Notes: generated from the sequence alone by a model not told the origin. Numbered from the stretch's first letter, positions 1-8,088 are shown. The stretch: 64,000 bases of DNA from Pseudomonas sp. Ant30-3 (GCF_000690905.1 NZ_JMCL01000030.1:1-64000), one strand, 5' to 3'. Numbers and translations: made by a program.

Positions 1-1
1 G

Positions 2-439
2 GTGCAGGTAGGCAAGGGTCCGGCTCAAGTCGGCTTCACGCCGGACGGTCGTCTTGTCTTGGTGTCGCTGTCGGAAGAAAACGCCGTCGCCGTGATAGAC
101 CCGGCCACGCGCCAGGTGATTCGCAAGGTTGCCGTCGGAAGGGTGCCTATCCAGCTGTACGTCACGCCGGATTCGCGCACGCTGCTGGTGGCCAACCAGG
201 GCACGCCCAAGAAGCCTGGCAAAACCGTCAGCCTGATCGACCTGGAGAGTTTCAAGGTCGCCAAGACAGTCGTGACTGGCGCCGGTGCTCATGGCGTGGT
301 CGTCGACCGTGACGGACGGTACGCATACGTTACCAACACCTACGCCAACTCGGTCTCCGTGCTCGACGTGAAGGACCGCAAGGTCACGAAGACCGTTCCT
401 GTAGGCAAGGGCCCCAACGGCATCAGCGTGACGCCTTGA
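2..439 (+). CDS. YVTN-family beta-propeller repeat protein, 5' end outside window
   Basis: The visible part is the C-terminal 145 residues of a protein with repeated blades of the type VGKGPxxVGFTPDGR and YVTN (YAYVTNTYANSVSVLDV), the signature of YVTN/40-residue beta-propeller repeats. These proteins are usually secreted or periplasmic. The blades align by eye with the complete YVTN protein at 29005-30009, so the two are paralogues, but the last residues differ (this one ends NGISVTP). The reading frame is open to the window edge, so the true start lies upstream. Directly after the stop lies a relic of the other paralogue's 3' end. No specific substrate can be assigned; clusters like this often carry the protein beside metal-resistance genes. 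Confidence 0.8.
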   Translation: MQVGKGPAQVGFTPDGRLVLVSLSEENAVAVIDPATRQVIRKVAVGRVPIQLYVTPDSRTLLVANQGTPKKPGKTVSLIDLESFKVAKTVVTGAGAHGVVVDRDGRYAYVTNTYANSVSVLDVKDRKVTKTVPVGKGPNGISVTP

Positions 440-460
440 CGGTTTGACCGTCGCGTGCAT

Positions 461-577
461 GTTAGCAATATCGAGGCCGGCATCTTCTCTGTGATCGATA
501 CTGCCAGCCGCACAGTGGTGGCCAGCCATAAAGTCGGGGCCAGACCCAATGGCATTAGCTACCAAGTGCCCGAGTGA
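461..577 (+). pseudogene. Relic of a YVTN beta-propeller gene 3' end
   Basis: Translating this stretch gives the last ~38 residues of the YVTN protein encoded at 29005-30009 (VSNIEAG... to YQVPE, then TGA), with only a few base changes. It has no start and no upstream blades. The nucleotide identity runs on past the stop (GCAAACAACCGCTGGTTT) to about 599, then ends abruptly. The second copy is 29893-30031. It is a fragment left by recombination, not a gene. Confidence 0.88.
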
Positions 578-994
578 GCAGCAAACAACCGCTGGTTTGA
601 CTTAGGTCAGTTCTGATGCTGCTTAGAGGTCTAAACTGAACATCGACATGGCTTAACAGGTCTATGGAATGCTCATGTACTGGTTCCGTCATCACCGCCG
701 TAGTCTCATGCGCCTCACCCTCACGGCTCGCGGCGCTTTGCTACGCCGGGAATGCGGAAAAAGTGTGCGCGGTGCCGGTCTCTGCGGTCCTGGGAATGAA
801 CCTGGATTTGGTCCGGCTGCTGCCGCGGGTGGTACGGCGATGATCAGCAGCTTATTGCCGAGTTGGCTTTCCGCAATTCCACATCGCAGGGGTGCGTACC
901 TCATCGTCGCCGCGCGACTGCTCGGCCTACGGCAGTTCGGAAAACCTTAGCGTACGATTTTTCCGAACTCTGTAGGCTCCCCAAGGAGAATCTA
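578..994. other. Intergenic stretch without a recognisable gene
   Basis: Apart from the tail of the direct repeat (to about 599) I recognise no gene. Short open frames on both strands give arginine-rich, low-complexity translations typical of GC-rich noncoding or decayed DNA. A good ribosome site (AAGGAG, about 983-988) at the right edge belongs to the DUF2933 gene. Confidence 0.5.
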
Positions 995-1264
995 GTGAAG
1001 CACGACCACCTCCAGCAAAGCTCTGAGCCACCAAGCTTTTGGAACTCGCGCTACTTGATCGGGTTGATCGTTTTTGGCGCCATTGCTACGTATTTTCTGT
1101 TAAGCGAACACCGTGCCCACTTCTTTGGCGCGCTGCCGTTTCTACTGCTGCTGGCGTGCCCGCTGATGCACTTCTTCATGCACGGCCGCCATGGTCACCA
1201 TCACGGAGACCCATCGGCTAAAGCCCCCCCCGGACCATCGCAGCCGCCAAAGACTGGAGATTAG
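995..1264 (+). CDS. DUF2933 domain small membrane protein
   Basis: Predicted 89-residue protein starting at GTG, chosen because AAGGAG lies 7 bases upstream; earlier in-frame starts lack a ribosome site. It has a transmembrane segment (YLIGLIVFGAIATYFLL), a second hydrophobic stretch (ALPFLLLLACPLMHFFMH), then a His-rich tail (HGRHGHHHGD). This is the DUF2933 arrangement, commonly found in copper and heavy-metal gene clusters of proteobacteria. The His/Met-rich tail suggests metal contact, but the function is not known. It stops 2 bases before the methyltransferase-like gene, so the two are very probably cotranscribed. Confidence 0.8.
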   Translation: MKHDHLQQSSEPPSFWNSRYLIGLIVFGAIATYFLLSEHRAHFFGALPFLLLLACPLMHFFMHGRHGHHHGDPSAKAPPGPSQPPKTGD

Positions 1265-1266
1265 TC

Positions 1267-1914
1267 ATGCACGACACACCGGACTACGGACTGTGGACGC
1301 TCGTCATCCTCAATTCGGCCATCTTCATCATGTTCGCGTTCAGTTTCTTCAAGCCTCAGACCGCACGCGACTGGCGCACTTTCGGGGCGTTCGCAGCCTT
1401 CATAGTTGCTCTGTTCGTCGAGATGTACGGTTTCCCGCTGACCATCTACCTGATGTCGGGCTGGCTTCAGACGAAGTTTCCGAGCCTCGACCTACTGTCC
1501 CACAACACCGGCCATCTGTGGTCAACGTTACTCGGAGAGAAGGGCGATCCGCACTTCGGTGTGCTGCACATCGCCAGCTATGTCTTCCTTGGCTTCGGCT
1601 TCTATTTACTGTCTAGCGCGTGGAATGTCCTATACCACGCGCAGCAGCGCAAAGGTCTCGCCGTGTCAGGCCCGTATGCGCACATCCGCCATCCGCAGTA
1701 CGTTGCGTTCGTACTTATTCTGCTGGGCTTTCTGTTCCAGTGGCCGACGTTGCTGACCTTGCTCATGTTTCCTATTTTGCTAGTGATGTATGCGCGGCTG
1801 GCTATCACAGAAGAGGCGGAGATGCGTAAGCAGTTCGGCGCGGAGTTTGAAGATTATGCGGCGAGGACGCCACGCTTTCTGCCGTCGCTGCGCAAGCGGC
1901 TATCGGCCACCTGA
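1267..1914 (+). CDS. Isoprenylcysteine carboxyl methyltransferase-family membrane protein
   Basis: A 215-residue integral membrane protein with about five hydrophobic segments. Near the C-terminus it has the ICMT/PEMT hallmark: SGPYAHIRHPQYVAFVLILLG (residues ~136-156) followed by ITEEAEMRKQFGAEFEDYAART. In this family those residues bind S-adenosylmethionine. Bacterial members next to DUF2933 and cop genes are often called isoprenylcysteine carboxylmethyltransferase family protein, but bacteria lack prenylated cysteine substrates, so the real methyl acceptor is unknown. It follows DUF2933 by 2 bases, which indicates an operon. Confidence 0.85.
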   Translation: MHDTPDYGLWTLVILNSAIFIMFAFSFFKPQTARDWRTFGAFAAFIVALFVEMYGFPLTIYLMSGWLQTKFPSLDLLSHNTGHLWSTLLGEKGDPHFGVLHIASYVFLGFGFYLLSSAWNVLYHAQQRKGLAVSGPYAHIRHPQYVAFVLILLGFLFQWPTLLTLLMFPILLVMYARLAITEEAEMRKQFGAEFEDYAARTPRFLPSLRKRLSAT

Positions 1915-2229
1915 AGCGATGTTGCCGGAAGGCTCGCTGGCACTCCTTTAACTCCGTTTATTCCGGCGGCTATGGATCAACACCTGAATCGCGTTAGCAG
2001 GTTCAACGACGCAAGCAATCCCATTCCATCTGTTGATTGCTCGGGTCTTGTACCTCAGCAGAACGAGCCTAATGTCAGGGGAGGTACCCGTATCGGGTGC
2101 GTGTGCAGACAGCGCGTAAGCGCCTAAAAAATCTGCGTCCGTGACACCGACCAAGATCGAATCGGTGGTCACCAAGATCAGTTTTGCCCTGAAGGTCCGA
2201 ACGACCGAGCTGGACGATGGAGTACTTCT
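1915..2229. other. Intergenic stretch, nothing recognised
   Basis: No gene is recognised. A minus-strand open frame here covers the polyphosphate-kinase relic in antisense and has no family resemblance, so it is not annotated. Confidence 0.5.
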
Positions 2230-2494
2230 ATGAGCAAAAAGAAAAAATGTCAGGCGAAGTGACGCAGTCGCTCTGTCGGTTGCAGGTGGCACAGGTATTA
2301 CGCCGGCCGAACTTATCGTCAGCAGGGGGCAAACCGAGGCATCGATCTCACATAATGACTATGCAGCTCAGCTTCATGTTTTGCAGATTGAGTTGGTCAA
2401 GCTACAGAGGCACTTTATCGGCTGCGGCGATAGGATTCTCGTGCTGCTGGAGGGGCGAGACGCCGCCGGTACCAAAACATGGCAAGGATATTGA
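2230..2494 (+). pseudogene. Polyphosphate kinase 2 (PPK2) N-terminal relic
   Basis: One forward frame gives LQIELVKLQRHFIGCGDRIL then VLLEGRDAAGT. This is the PPK2 N-terminal alpha-helix followed by the Walker A region (family form xEGRDAAGKGG). The Walker lysine is replaced (GT), and a stop (TGA at 2492) follows nine residues later, so the kinase core is missing. The likely start, ATG at 2230 (MSKKKKCQ), is in a different frame, so there is also an upstream frameshift. PPK2 makes or uses polyphosphate for nucleotide phosphorylation. This copy cannot be functional. What follows is unrelated lemA sequence. Confidence 0.75.
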
Positions 2495-2553
2495 TGAAAG
2501 GCGCAACAGTCACAATGTTGTCCGGTTTGAAAACCTGTTTTTGGAAAAATAAA

Positions 2554-3186
2554 ATGCGCAAATTATGGATCATCCTGGCAACGCTGGTTGCTTTAAACCT
2601 AAATGGCTGCGGCTACAACACATTCCAGAGCAACGACGAGCAAATCAAAGCGAGCTGGTCTGAGGTAGTAAACCAATACCAGCGGCGGGCGGATCTGGTA
2701 CCTAATCTGGTCAATACCGTCAAAGGCTATGCTGCGCATGAAAAAGAAGTATTGATTCAAGTGACGCAAGCGCGGGCTCAGGCGACCTCCATACAAGTGA
2801 CGCCAGAGGTGCTCAATGACCCGGCCGCCTTTGCCAAGTTTCAGGCTGCACAAGGCGAGCTGTCCGGAGCGTTATCCCGGTTGCTGGCAGTGAGCGAAAA
2901 CTACCCGCAACTGAAAGCCGACGCCGGTTTTCGCGATTTGCAGGCGCAACTGGAAGGCACCGAAAACCGCATCGCAGTGGCACGCAACCGTTACATCAAG
3001 TCAGTGCAGGAATTCAACGTCACGGTCCGCTCGTTCCCCTCCAATCTGACGGCGATGGCATTCGGATACAAAGAGAAGCCTAATTTCACGGTCGCAAACG
3101 AAAAAGAAATCGCTAAGCCCCCCGCAGTAGATTTTGGGTCAGCGCCTGCTCTTCCCCCAAGCGGGACTCAGGGAGCAACCAAGTGA
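2554..3186 (+). CDS. lemA: LemA family lipoprotein
   Basis: A 210-residue protein starting MRKLWIILATLVALNLNGCG, a lipoprotein signal peptide with the lipobox ending at Cys. The mature part has the LemA motifs WSEVVNQYQRRADLVPNLV and NRIAVARNRYIKSVQEFN, with a long helical-bundle composition. Longer in-frame starts exist, but the signal peptide sets this one. LemA proteins are envelope-anchored and usually paired with TPM-domain proteins; their function is poorly defined. The stop overlaps the GTG of the next gene by 4 bases (GTGA), so the two are translationally coupled. Confidence 0.88.
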   Translation: MRKLWIILATLVALNLNGCGYNTFQSNDEQIKASWSEVVNQYQRRADLVPNLVNTVKGYAAHEKEVLIQVTQARAQATSIQVTPEVLNDPAAFAKFQAAQGELSGALSRLLAVSENYPQLKADAGFRDLQAQLEGTENRIAVARNRYIKSVQEFNVTVRSFPSNLTAMAFGYKEKPNFTVANEKEIAKPPAVDFGSAPALPPSGTQGATK

Positions 3187-4028
3187 CGACGGTGCGCACG
3201 ACAAGCGCGGCGGCATTGTTTGTCTTAGTGCTTTGCTGGTCTTTCCTCGTGGGCGCTCAAGTCGCAGTCCCCCCCCTGACTGGCCGGGTCACTGACCAGA
3301 CCGCTACGCTCTCCGCAGATCAGGCAGCAAGTCTTGAGCAAACTTTACGGTCGTTTGAAGCCAAGAAAGGCACTCAACTCGCACTTCTCATTGTCCCCAG
3401 CACCCAGCCGGAAGCGATCGAACAATATGCTTTGCGCGTTGCGGAGCAATGGAAGTTAGGCCGAAAAAAAGTGGATGACGGCGCAATCCTGGTCGTCGCT
3501 AAGACCGACCGTGCGCTTCGCATCGAAGTAGGCTACGGGCTTGAGGGCGCACTCAATGACGCCACCAGCAAGCGCATCATTAGCGAGATCATCACACCGC
3601 GCTTCAAGCAAGGAGACTTCTACGGTGGCATTGCTGCCGGGCTCGACCAGATGATCCGGGTAATTGATGGCGAACCGTTGCCTGCACCCAACGCACAAAC
3701 TATCGGCGGTGTTACAGATATTCGGCAGTATGGTCCGCTCGTTTTTATTCTTGCGCTCGTAATAGGCAGTGTTCTGCGCCCCGTTTTGGGCAGATTTCCA
3801 GGCGCGCTAGTCACTGGAGGCGTTGTGGCCGTTATCGCTTGGTTGGTTGCCGGCGCACTGTTCATCGCGTTGGGCGCGGGAGTGATAGCGCTCTTGTTCA
3901 CGTTGGTCGGTGGCGGTATGGGCGGATACGGTATGGGGGGGCATCGTGGAGGATTCGGTCGAGGCGGTGGTGGTGGCTTCGGCGGCGGCGGCGGGTTTGG
4001 CGGCGGCGGTGCATCAGGGAGATGGTAA
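3183..4028 (+). CDS. TPM-domain (YgcG-like) membrane protein
   Basis: A 281-residue protein with an N-terminal signal segment (LFVLVLCWSFLVGAQ), then a TPM domain (VTDQTATLSADQAASLEQ, later VAEQWKLGRKKVDDGAILV and RALRIEVGYGLEGALND). Two transmembrane segments follow at about 180-245, and the C-terminus is Gly-rich (GGGGGFGGGGG), typical of YgcG/TPM proteins. TPM domains resemble the PSII repair protein family (Psb32/TLP18.3). GTG start overlapping lemA by 4 bases. It forms an operon with lemA and the next TPM gene; together they are a common conserved trio of unknown envelope function. Confidence 0.85.
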   Translation: MTTVRTTSAAALFVLVLCWSFLVGAQVAVPPLTGRVTDQTATLSADQAASLEQTLRSFEAKKGTQLALLIVPSTQPEAIEQYALRVAEQWKLGRKKVDDGAILVVAKTDRALRIEVGYGLEGALNDATSKRIISEIITPRFKQGDFYGGIAAGLDQMIRVIDGEPLPAPNAQTIGGVTDIRQYGPLVFILALVIGSVLRPVLGRFPGALVTGGVVAVIAWLVAGALFIALGAGVIALLFTLVGGGMGGYGMGGHRGGFGRGGGGGFGGGGGFGGGGASGRW

Positions 4029-4030
4029 AG

Positions 4031-4528
4031 ATGAATATCAAACGCATTCTAAACCATCTTGTTATGACCCACTGGCAGGTCAAACGGGCTTTTCCCCGCG
4101 AAACGTTGATCGCGATCGAACTAGCGATCAAAGCCAGTGAGGCTGCACACGCCGGAGAAATCCGTTTCGTCGTGGAGGGCGCACTGGATAGCACACCGCT
4201 TTTCAAGGGCCAGTCCGCGCGAGAGCGCGCTATTGATGTGTTTTCGCAGCTGCGTATATGGGACACCGCTCACAATAACGGTGTGCTGATTTATCTTTTG
4301 CTGGCAGACCGGGACGTGGAGATTGTTGCCGATCGCGGGATACACGCGAAGGCAGGCTCTCAAGAATGGCAAAGTATTTGCCGCCAGATGGAAGCCGCCT
4401 TCAAACAATCCAATTACGAAGGCGGCGTAGTCAGCGGTGTTCAGGCGGTTACACAGCATCTGACGAAACACTTTCCCGTTGCCGGCGGTGAGCCGAATGA
4501 ATTACCGGATAAACCAATGGTTCTCTGA
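4031..4528 (+). CDS. Second TPM-domain protein
   Basis: A 165-residue soluble TPM protein without a signal peptide: IAIELAIKASEAAHAGEIRF, then WDTAHNNGVLIYLLLADRDV and EIVADRGIHAK. The ATG at 4031 is preferred (AGGGAG upstream); an in-frame ATG at 4022 overlapping the previous stop is the alternative. It is the usual cytoplasmic partner downstream of the membrane TPM protein and was probably cotranscribed with lemA. Function is unknown. Confidence 0.8.
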   Translation: MNIKRILNHLVMTHWQVKRAFPRETLIAIELAIKASEAAHAGEIRFVVEGALDSTPLFKGQSARERAIDVFSQLRIWDTAHNNGVLIYLLLADRDVEIVADRGIHAKAGSQEWQSICRQMEAAFKQSNYEGGVVSGVQAVTQHLTKHFPVAGGEPNELPDKPMVL

Positions 4529-4589
4529 GGAGCCCTCTATCGCTGGTGCCAACCAAAAAACTCAAGCACGCTCAACCGAGGAACAGAGC

Positions 4590-5138
4590 ATGACACTCCA
4601 ACTGGATCAGCATGACGCTGTAGTCGCTGTATTCGTTCATCATCAGGATGCAGAGGACGCTGTCCGCAAGCTTGCTGCCAGTGGTTTCGACATGACGCAT
4701 TTCAGTATCGTCGGACAAGGTTTTCATTCCGAGGAAAAGGTTGTGGGTTTCTACAACGTCGGCGACCGAATTAAATTTTGGGGTAAGAAGGGCGCATTTT
4801 GGGGCAGCCTTTGGAGCCTGTTCTTCGGCGGAATATTTCTGACCATTCCTGTGATCGGGCCTGTCATGGTGCTTGGTCACTTGGCAGGGATCGTCGTTGC
4901 CGCTGTCGAGGGTGCAATTCTGGTCGGTGGGTTGAGCGCGCTTGGCGCTGCGCTTTTCAGCATCGGCATTCCGAAGGACAGCGTCATACAGTACGAGCAA
5001 GCCGTCAAAGCTGATGGATTTCTTGTTGTAGCCCATGGCTCCTCGGACGAGATGGCGAGATCCAAAGCGATCCTTGAGTCAAGCAATCCGGCAAGTATTG
5101 ATCTGCATGAGAATGTGAAGGTCCATGCAGGAGACTAA
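4590..5138 (+). CDS. General-stress / DUF1269-like membrane protein
   Basis: A 182-residue protein whose N-terminal part (VVAVFVHHQDAEDAVRKLAA, then GFDMTHFSIVG) resembles the general stress protein 17M-like domain. A long hydrophobic glycine-rich stretch (residues ~65-125, GSLWSLFFGGIFLTIPVIGP) follows, then a C-terminal domain of ferredoxin-like flavour. This layout is typical of small proteins annotated as DUF1269 or permease-like stress proteins in proteobacteria. No enzymatic residues are visible. The start is set by the conserved N-terminus; the upstream extension reads into the previous gene. Confidence 0.65.
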   Translation: MTLQLDQHDAVVAVFVHHQDAEDAVRKLAASGFDMTHFSIVGQGFHSEEKVVGFYNVGDRIKFWGKKGAFWGSLWSLFFGGIFLTIPVIGPVMVLGHLAGIVVAAVEGAILVGGLSALGAALFSIGIPKDSVIQYEQAVKADGFLVVAHGSSDEMARSKAILESSNPASIDLHENVKVHAGD

Positions 5139-5189
5139 AAGCGTATTACTGCGATGTTTGTATTCCCTATCATGAAAAGGAGTATCACC

Positions 5190-5444
5190 ATGCTAAATCA
5201 AACGTTGAACGTAACGGGTATGACGTGTGACGGCTGCACCAGCAATGTGGCGAACGCGCTGAAAGCAATTCCCGGAGTCCATGACGTAGTAGTGTCGCTC
5301 TCGACCGGCGAGGCTGCGGTGCGCTATGACGAGCAACTGACCTCACCCGATCAACTGAAATCGGCCGTGAAAGGCGCGGGCTATGGCGTGGATATGGCTA
5401 AGGCCCCGTCCAGTCATCAATCCAAGGGCGGTTGCTGCGGCTAA
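5190..5444 (+). CDS. Heavy-metal-associated (CopZ-like) copper chaperone
   Basis: An 84-residue HMA-domain protein with the metal-binding loop GMTCDGCTSNV (CxxC at residues ~12-15) and a ferredoxin-like beta-alpha-beta pattern. The tail ends GGCCG, two further cysteines. AAGGAG lies 8 bases before the chosen ATG. Such proteins bind Cu(I) or related soft metals in the cytoplasm and pass them to P-type ATPases or regulators; no such ATPase is in this window. A broken second copy of the same family lies 1.5 kb downstream. Confidence 0.88.
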   Translation: MLNQTLNVTGMTCDGCTSNVANALKAIPGVHDVVVSLSTGEAAVRYDEQLTSPDQLKSAVKGAGYGVDMAKAPSSHQSKGGCCG

Positions 5445-5488
5445 CTCGTCCCTATGATGCCCAGCAGTCAGACCGCAGGCATGACTCG

Positions 5489-6790
5489 ATGGCCTGTGGC
5501 TACATGAGGGTCACCAGCGTGCGCTCAGCAGGTTTGCCCGTCGCGACTATGGCCACGCTTATGCTTAGCGTGTTCACTGTGTCGATTGGCTTTGGCATCG
5601 TGCTTCCACTTTTGCCCTACCTGATTGAGCGACTCCTGGGCGCGGGAGGTGATGCTGCGCAGGTTTCCCGGCACACGGGATTACTGACGGCTGTCTATAC
5701 TCTTTCACTTTTTCTATTCGCCCCCCTGTGGGGTCGACTTTCCGATCAACGCGGCCCGCGTGGTGTACTGCTTATTGGACTCCTCGGCTTTGGCGTAACC
5801 ATGTTGGTTTTCTCATTTGTTGAGAGTCTCGTCGCTGTATACGCCGAGCGTTTTCTGAGTGGCATGTTCGCCGCAGCCGTGACGCCTGTAGCTGCGGCGG
5901 TGATAGGAAACGTCAGGACGACTGAACAGGGGCGAGCCCGTCGGCTTGCGCTTGTCAGCGTGACGGGAATTAGCGGCTTCCTGCTCGGGCCGATGCTGAG
6001 CGTGTTCGTAACGCGATTTGCTGCTGCTAGCTTCAATCTCGCCTTGCCGCCCGGATCAGTCGCGATTCCGCTCGCAGCGACAGCGTTGCTTGCCATTCTT
6101 GTGGCCAGTGCAGTCGCATTTTCAGTGCCAAATGACGAAGGCCGCAGTCGGTCACCGAAAACCACTAGGGCCTCGGGCGATCAGAAAGCATGGCTAGTAC
6201 CGAAACTCCTTATCCTCACTTTCATCGTTTCGGTTGGGGTCGGGGTCTTCGAGGTCGGGCTCGCACTGCGTGGTAAACAGGAACTCGGTTTGAGTCCATA
6301 TCAGATTGCACTCATGTTCACCGAGTGCAGCTTGGTCATGTTTGTGATGCAGGCAATTGCATTCTCGCCCTGGTTCAAGCCGGACACGACCCGCTGGCTC
6401 ATCGCACCCGCACTCTCCGTGCTGGCAGCTGGATTGCTTCTCGTACCTTGGGCATCTGATTTTATGTTGATGCTGGTCGTGATCGGTGCGGTCGCTGCCA
6501 GCGCCGGCATCCTGTCGCCGATCCTTACCTACTGGATCTCGGCCAAGGCTGGAAGCGCGCAGGGCTGGGAACTCGGCAAGCAAACGGCAGCCTCCAGTCT
6601 TGGGACAACCTTAGGATCGGCTGCGGGTGGAATCCTCTACAGCGCTGTCTTTCTCCCTGGCGCCTCTTTCGTCTTGAGCGCGGGCCTCACAGTACTAGGT
6701 TTCCTGTTAAGCCTCAGGTTGCCGCATTTACTCATGCTTCCCCATTCATGCCGTCACCCGATATCCGTACGATCGAGCAAGCAAAAGTGA
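5489..6790 (+). CDS. MFS efflux transporter (TetA-like)
   Basis: A ~433-residue major facilitator with about 12 hydrophobic segments. The first is LMLSVFTVSIGFGIVLPLLP, and the loop-2 motif is PLWGRLSDQRGPRGVLLIG (family motif A, GxLaDrxGrkxxL). The DHA1/TetA-type drug and metabolite exporters share this arrangement. The substrate cannot be inferred; the setting (metallochaperone, metal cluster) suggests stress or metal-related efflux but does not prove it. The start is uncertain between ATG 5489 and ATG 5504; neither has a strong ribosome site. The C-terminal ~15 residues are hydrophilic. Confidence 0.8.
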   Translation: MACGYMRVTSVRSAGLPVATMATLMLSVFTVSIGFGIVLPLLPYLIERLLGAGGDAAQVSRHTGLLTAVYTLSLFLFAPLWGRLSDQRGPRGVLLIGLLGFGVTMLVFSFVESLVAVYAERFLSGMFAAAVTPVAAAVIGNVRTTEQGRARRLALVSVTGISGFLLGPMLSVFVTRFAAASFNLALPPGSVAIPLAATALLAILVASAVAFSVPNDEGRSRSPKTTRASGDQKAWLVPKLLILTFIVSVGVGVFEVGLALRGKQELGLSPYQIALMFTECSLVMFVMQAIAFSPWFKPDTTRWLIAPALSVLAAGLLLVPWASDFMLMLVVIGAVAASAGILSPILTYWISAKAGSAQGWELGKQTAASSLGTTLGSAAGGILYSAVFLPGASFVLSAGLTVLGFLLSLRLPHLLMLPHSCRHPISVRSSKQK

Positions 6791-6919
6791 AGATGAGAAA
6801 AGAATGGGAGCCTGGCTTCTCGGCGCAGAAAAATCTGCGCTGACCCCACTTACGAACTGACACCCAGTGGAATACCTAAGATGCCGGGATTCGGATGTTC
6901 GAATACGAGAGGAATAACT

Positions 6920-7130
6920 ATGTTCGTCTTAGATGTGTCCGGCATTGGTTGCGGCAGCTGAATTAGCAAAATCACCAAAGCTATTCAGGCGTTGGATAAT
7001 GAGGCAAAGGTTTTGGTGGATCGTGCTGCCGGCAAGGTCATCGTTGAAAGTAGCGAAAACCCTGAGCGAGTCCCGCGCAGCTGTGGAAACGTTGGGCTTC
7101 CCTTCCAAAATCAGCGCCTGCGGGTGCTGA
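6920..7130 (+). pseudogene. Broken heavy-metal-associated domain gene
   Basis: The frame from ATG 6920 reads MFVLDVSGIGCGS, then TGA exactly where the second cysteine of the CxxC metal site should be, then ISKITKAIQALDNEAKVLVD and AGKVIVESSENPERV. Around 7068 homology moves to another frame (SRAAVETLGFPSKISACGC, stop at 7130). So there are two lesions, a stop in the metal-binding motif and a frameshift. Before decay it was a ~67-residue HMA metallochaperone like the intact gene at 5190-5444. Confidence 0.82.
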
Positions 7131-7164
7131 TCCGCTCCAGCGTTAACGCTCCCATACTCGGGCT

Positions 7165-7196
7165 CTCCTTGGGCTCATTTCAGATATGAGCCCAGG
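7165..7196. terminator. Hairpin after the broken HMA gene
   Basis: Perfect 9-bp arms TGGGCTCAT / ATGAGCCCA (7170-7178 and 7186-7194), extendable with one bulge, around a 7-base loop. No T-tract follows, so it may be a weak or relic terminator. Confidence 0.5.
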
Positions 7197-7402
7197 GCCG
7201 AGATGAGCTGATCCACGTCTTCTTGGTGCTTTCCTGGAGTAATAGCTTCAGCACCTTTCCAGCCAGCCTCGATGGTTCAATGAGCACAATGTTGTAGGGA
7301 CAATGGGGCGTCCTCGGCTGACACTGAGATTACGTTTAGGGCAACCAGAGGGGCGATAACCGGGCTGCTCTATAATGAATGCGGTTATTTGTTTTTTGGC
7401 AA

Positions 7403-7816
7403 TTACTCCCCACGAAGAGCCTTAATCAGGCCTTTAAATGAACCATTGAGTCGGGTGAACGCAGCCTCGAAATGAATTTCATTTTCCGTATACTTCGCAA
7501 GCTCGACTTGCTGATCCACGGTATTTTGGTCAAGGGACGGTTGATTTGGAGTTCTGTAAAGTAAATCACTCCCATCAATTTCGGCTGCTGATCCTTTCCC
7601 AGCAATGTGTTTTAGGTTTGTTGTTTGTAACGAAAACTGAGTAGCCGTCACTCGCTTTGACTGGTCTGCAAGCAAGGCAGGAAAGTCCAAGTCGCGGGCC
7701 TTGAAATTTGGCGTATCGGCGTTAGCGATATTATTGCTCAGCACCTCCGCTCTTTGGCTGCGATAAATTAACGCTCTTTCCGCAGAGCCAACGGCTTTTT
7801 CAAAATTAATACTCAC
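7403..7816 (-). CDS. flgB: Orphan flagellar basal-body rod protein FlgB
   Basis: A 137-residue protein matching FlgB along its whole length: ALIYRSQRAEVLSNNIANAD then TPNFKARDLDFP at the N-terminus (the rod-protein signature), YRTPNQPSLDQNTVDQQVEL in the middle, and FKGLIKALRGE at the C-terminus. FlgB forms the proximal rod of the flagellar motor in the periplasm, normally encoded with flgC beside it. Here it stands alone between metal-resistance genes, with no flgC, fliE or other flagellar gene nearby. The gene looks intact. It may be a horizontally carried spare copy. Confidence 0.85.
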   Translation of the reverse strand: MSINFEKAVGSAERALIYRSQRAEVLSNNIANADTPNFKARDLDFPALLADQSKRVTATQFSLQTTNLKHIAGKGSAAEIDGSDLLYRTPNQPSLDQNTVDQQVELAKYTENEIHFEAAFTRLNGSFKGLIKALRGE

Positions 7817-8072
7817 GTCTAATCACCTTTGTGGAATTACCAGTCCCAACGCAATACGCATATCGAACACTCAATGTTAAAAATAATGCGTCCACGCCGG
7901 TAAATTTCAGACCCTGTTCAGCTGTTCAAAATCCGTCGAGCCTCCTTGAAGATGACGGCAAGATTACAAAATTGTCATATATGAATTTTAATCGGTTAAA
8001 TACGGTGAAATGTTGCTTGGATGAGTGACCTTACGAATTAATCCGCCTGCTGTTCAAGAGAAAAGTGGCAAC

Positions 8073-8088
8073 CTGACACAACTGTAAT
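8073..8088 (+). promoter_or_regulatory. Cop box upstream of the PtrA-like gene
   Basis: CTGACACAACTGTAAT fits CTGACA-N4-YGTAAT, shared with the boxes at 8440 and 21827, and resembles CopR (CusR/PcoR-type) half-sites known from Pseudomonas copper promoters. It lies 124 bases before the PtrA-like ATG. The rest of 7817-8211 holds nothing else I can identify. Confidence 0.7.

Noticed and set aside
669..950. Plus-strand frame before DUF2933
   Set aside because: Arg/Gly/Ala-rich translation without a domain; not supported as a gene.
1948..2292. Minus-strand open frame upstream of the PPK2 relic
   Set aside because: No ribosome site or family; the opposite strand carries the decayed PPK2 start.
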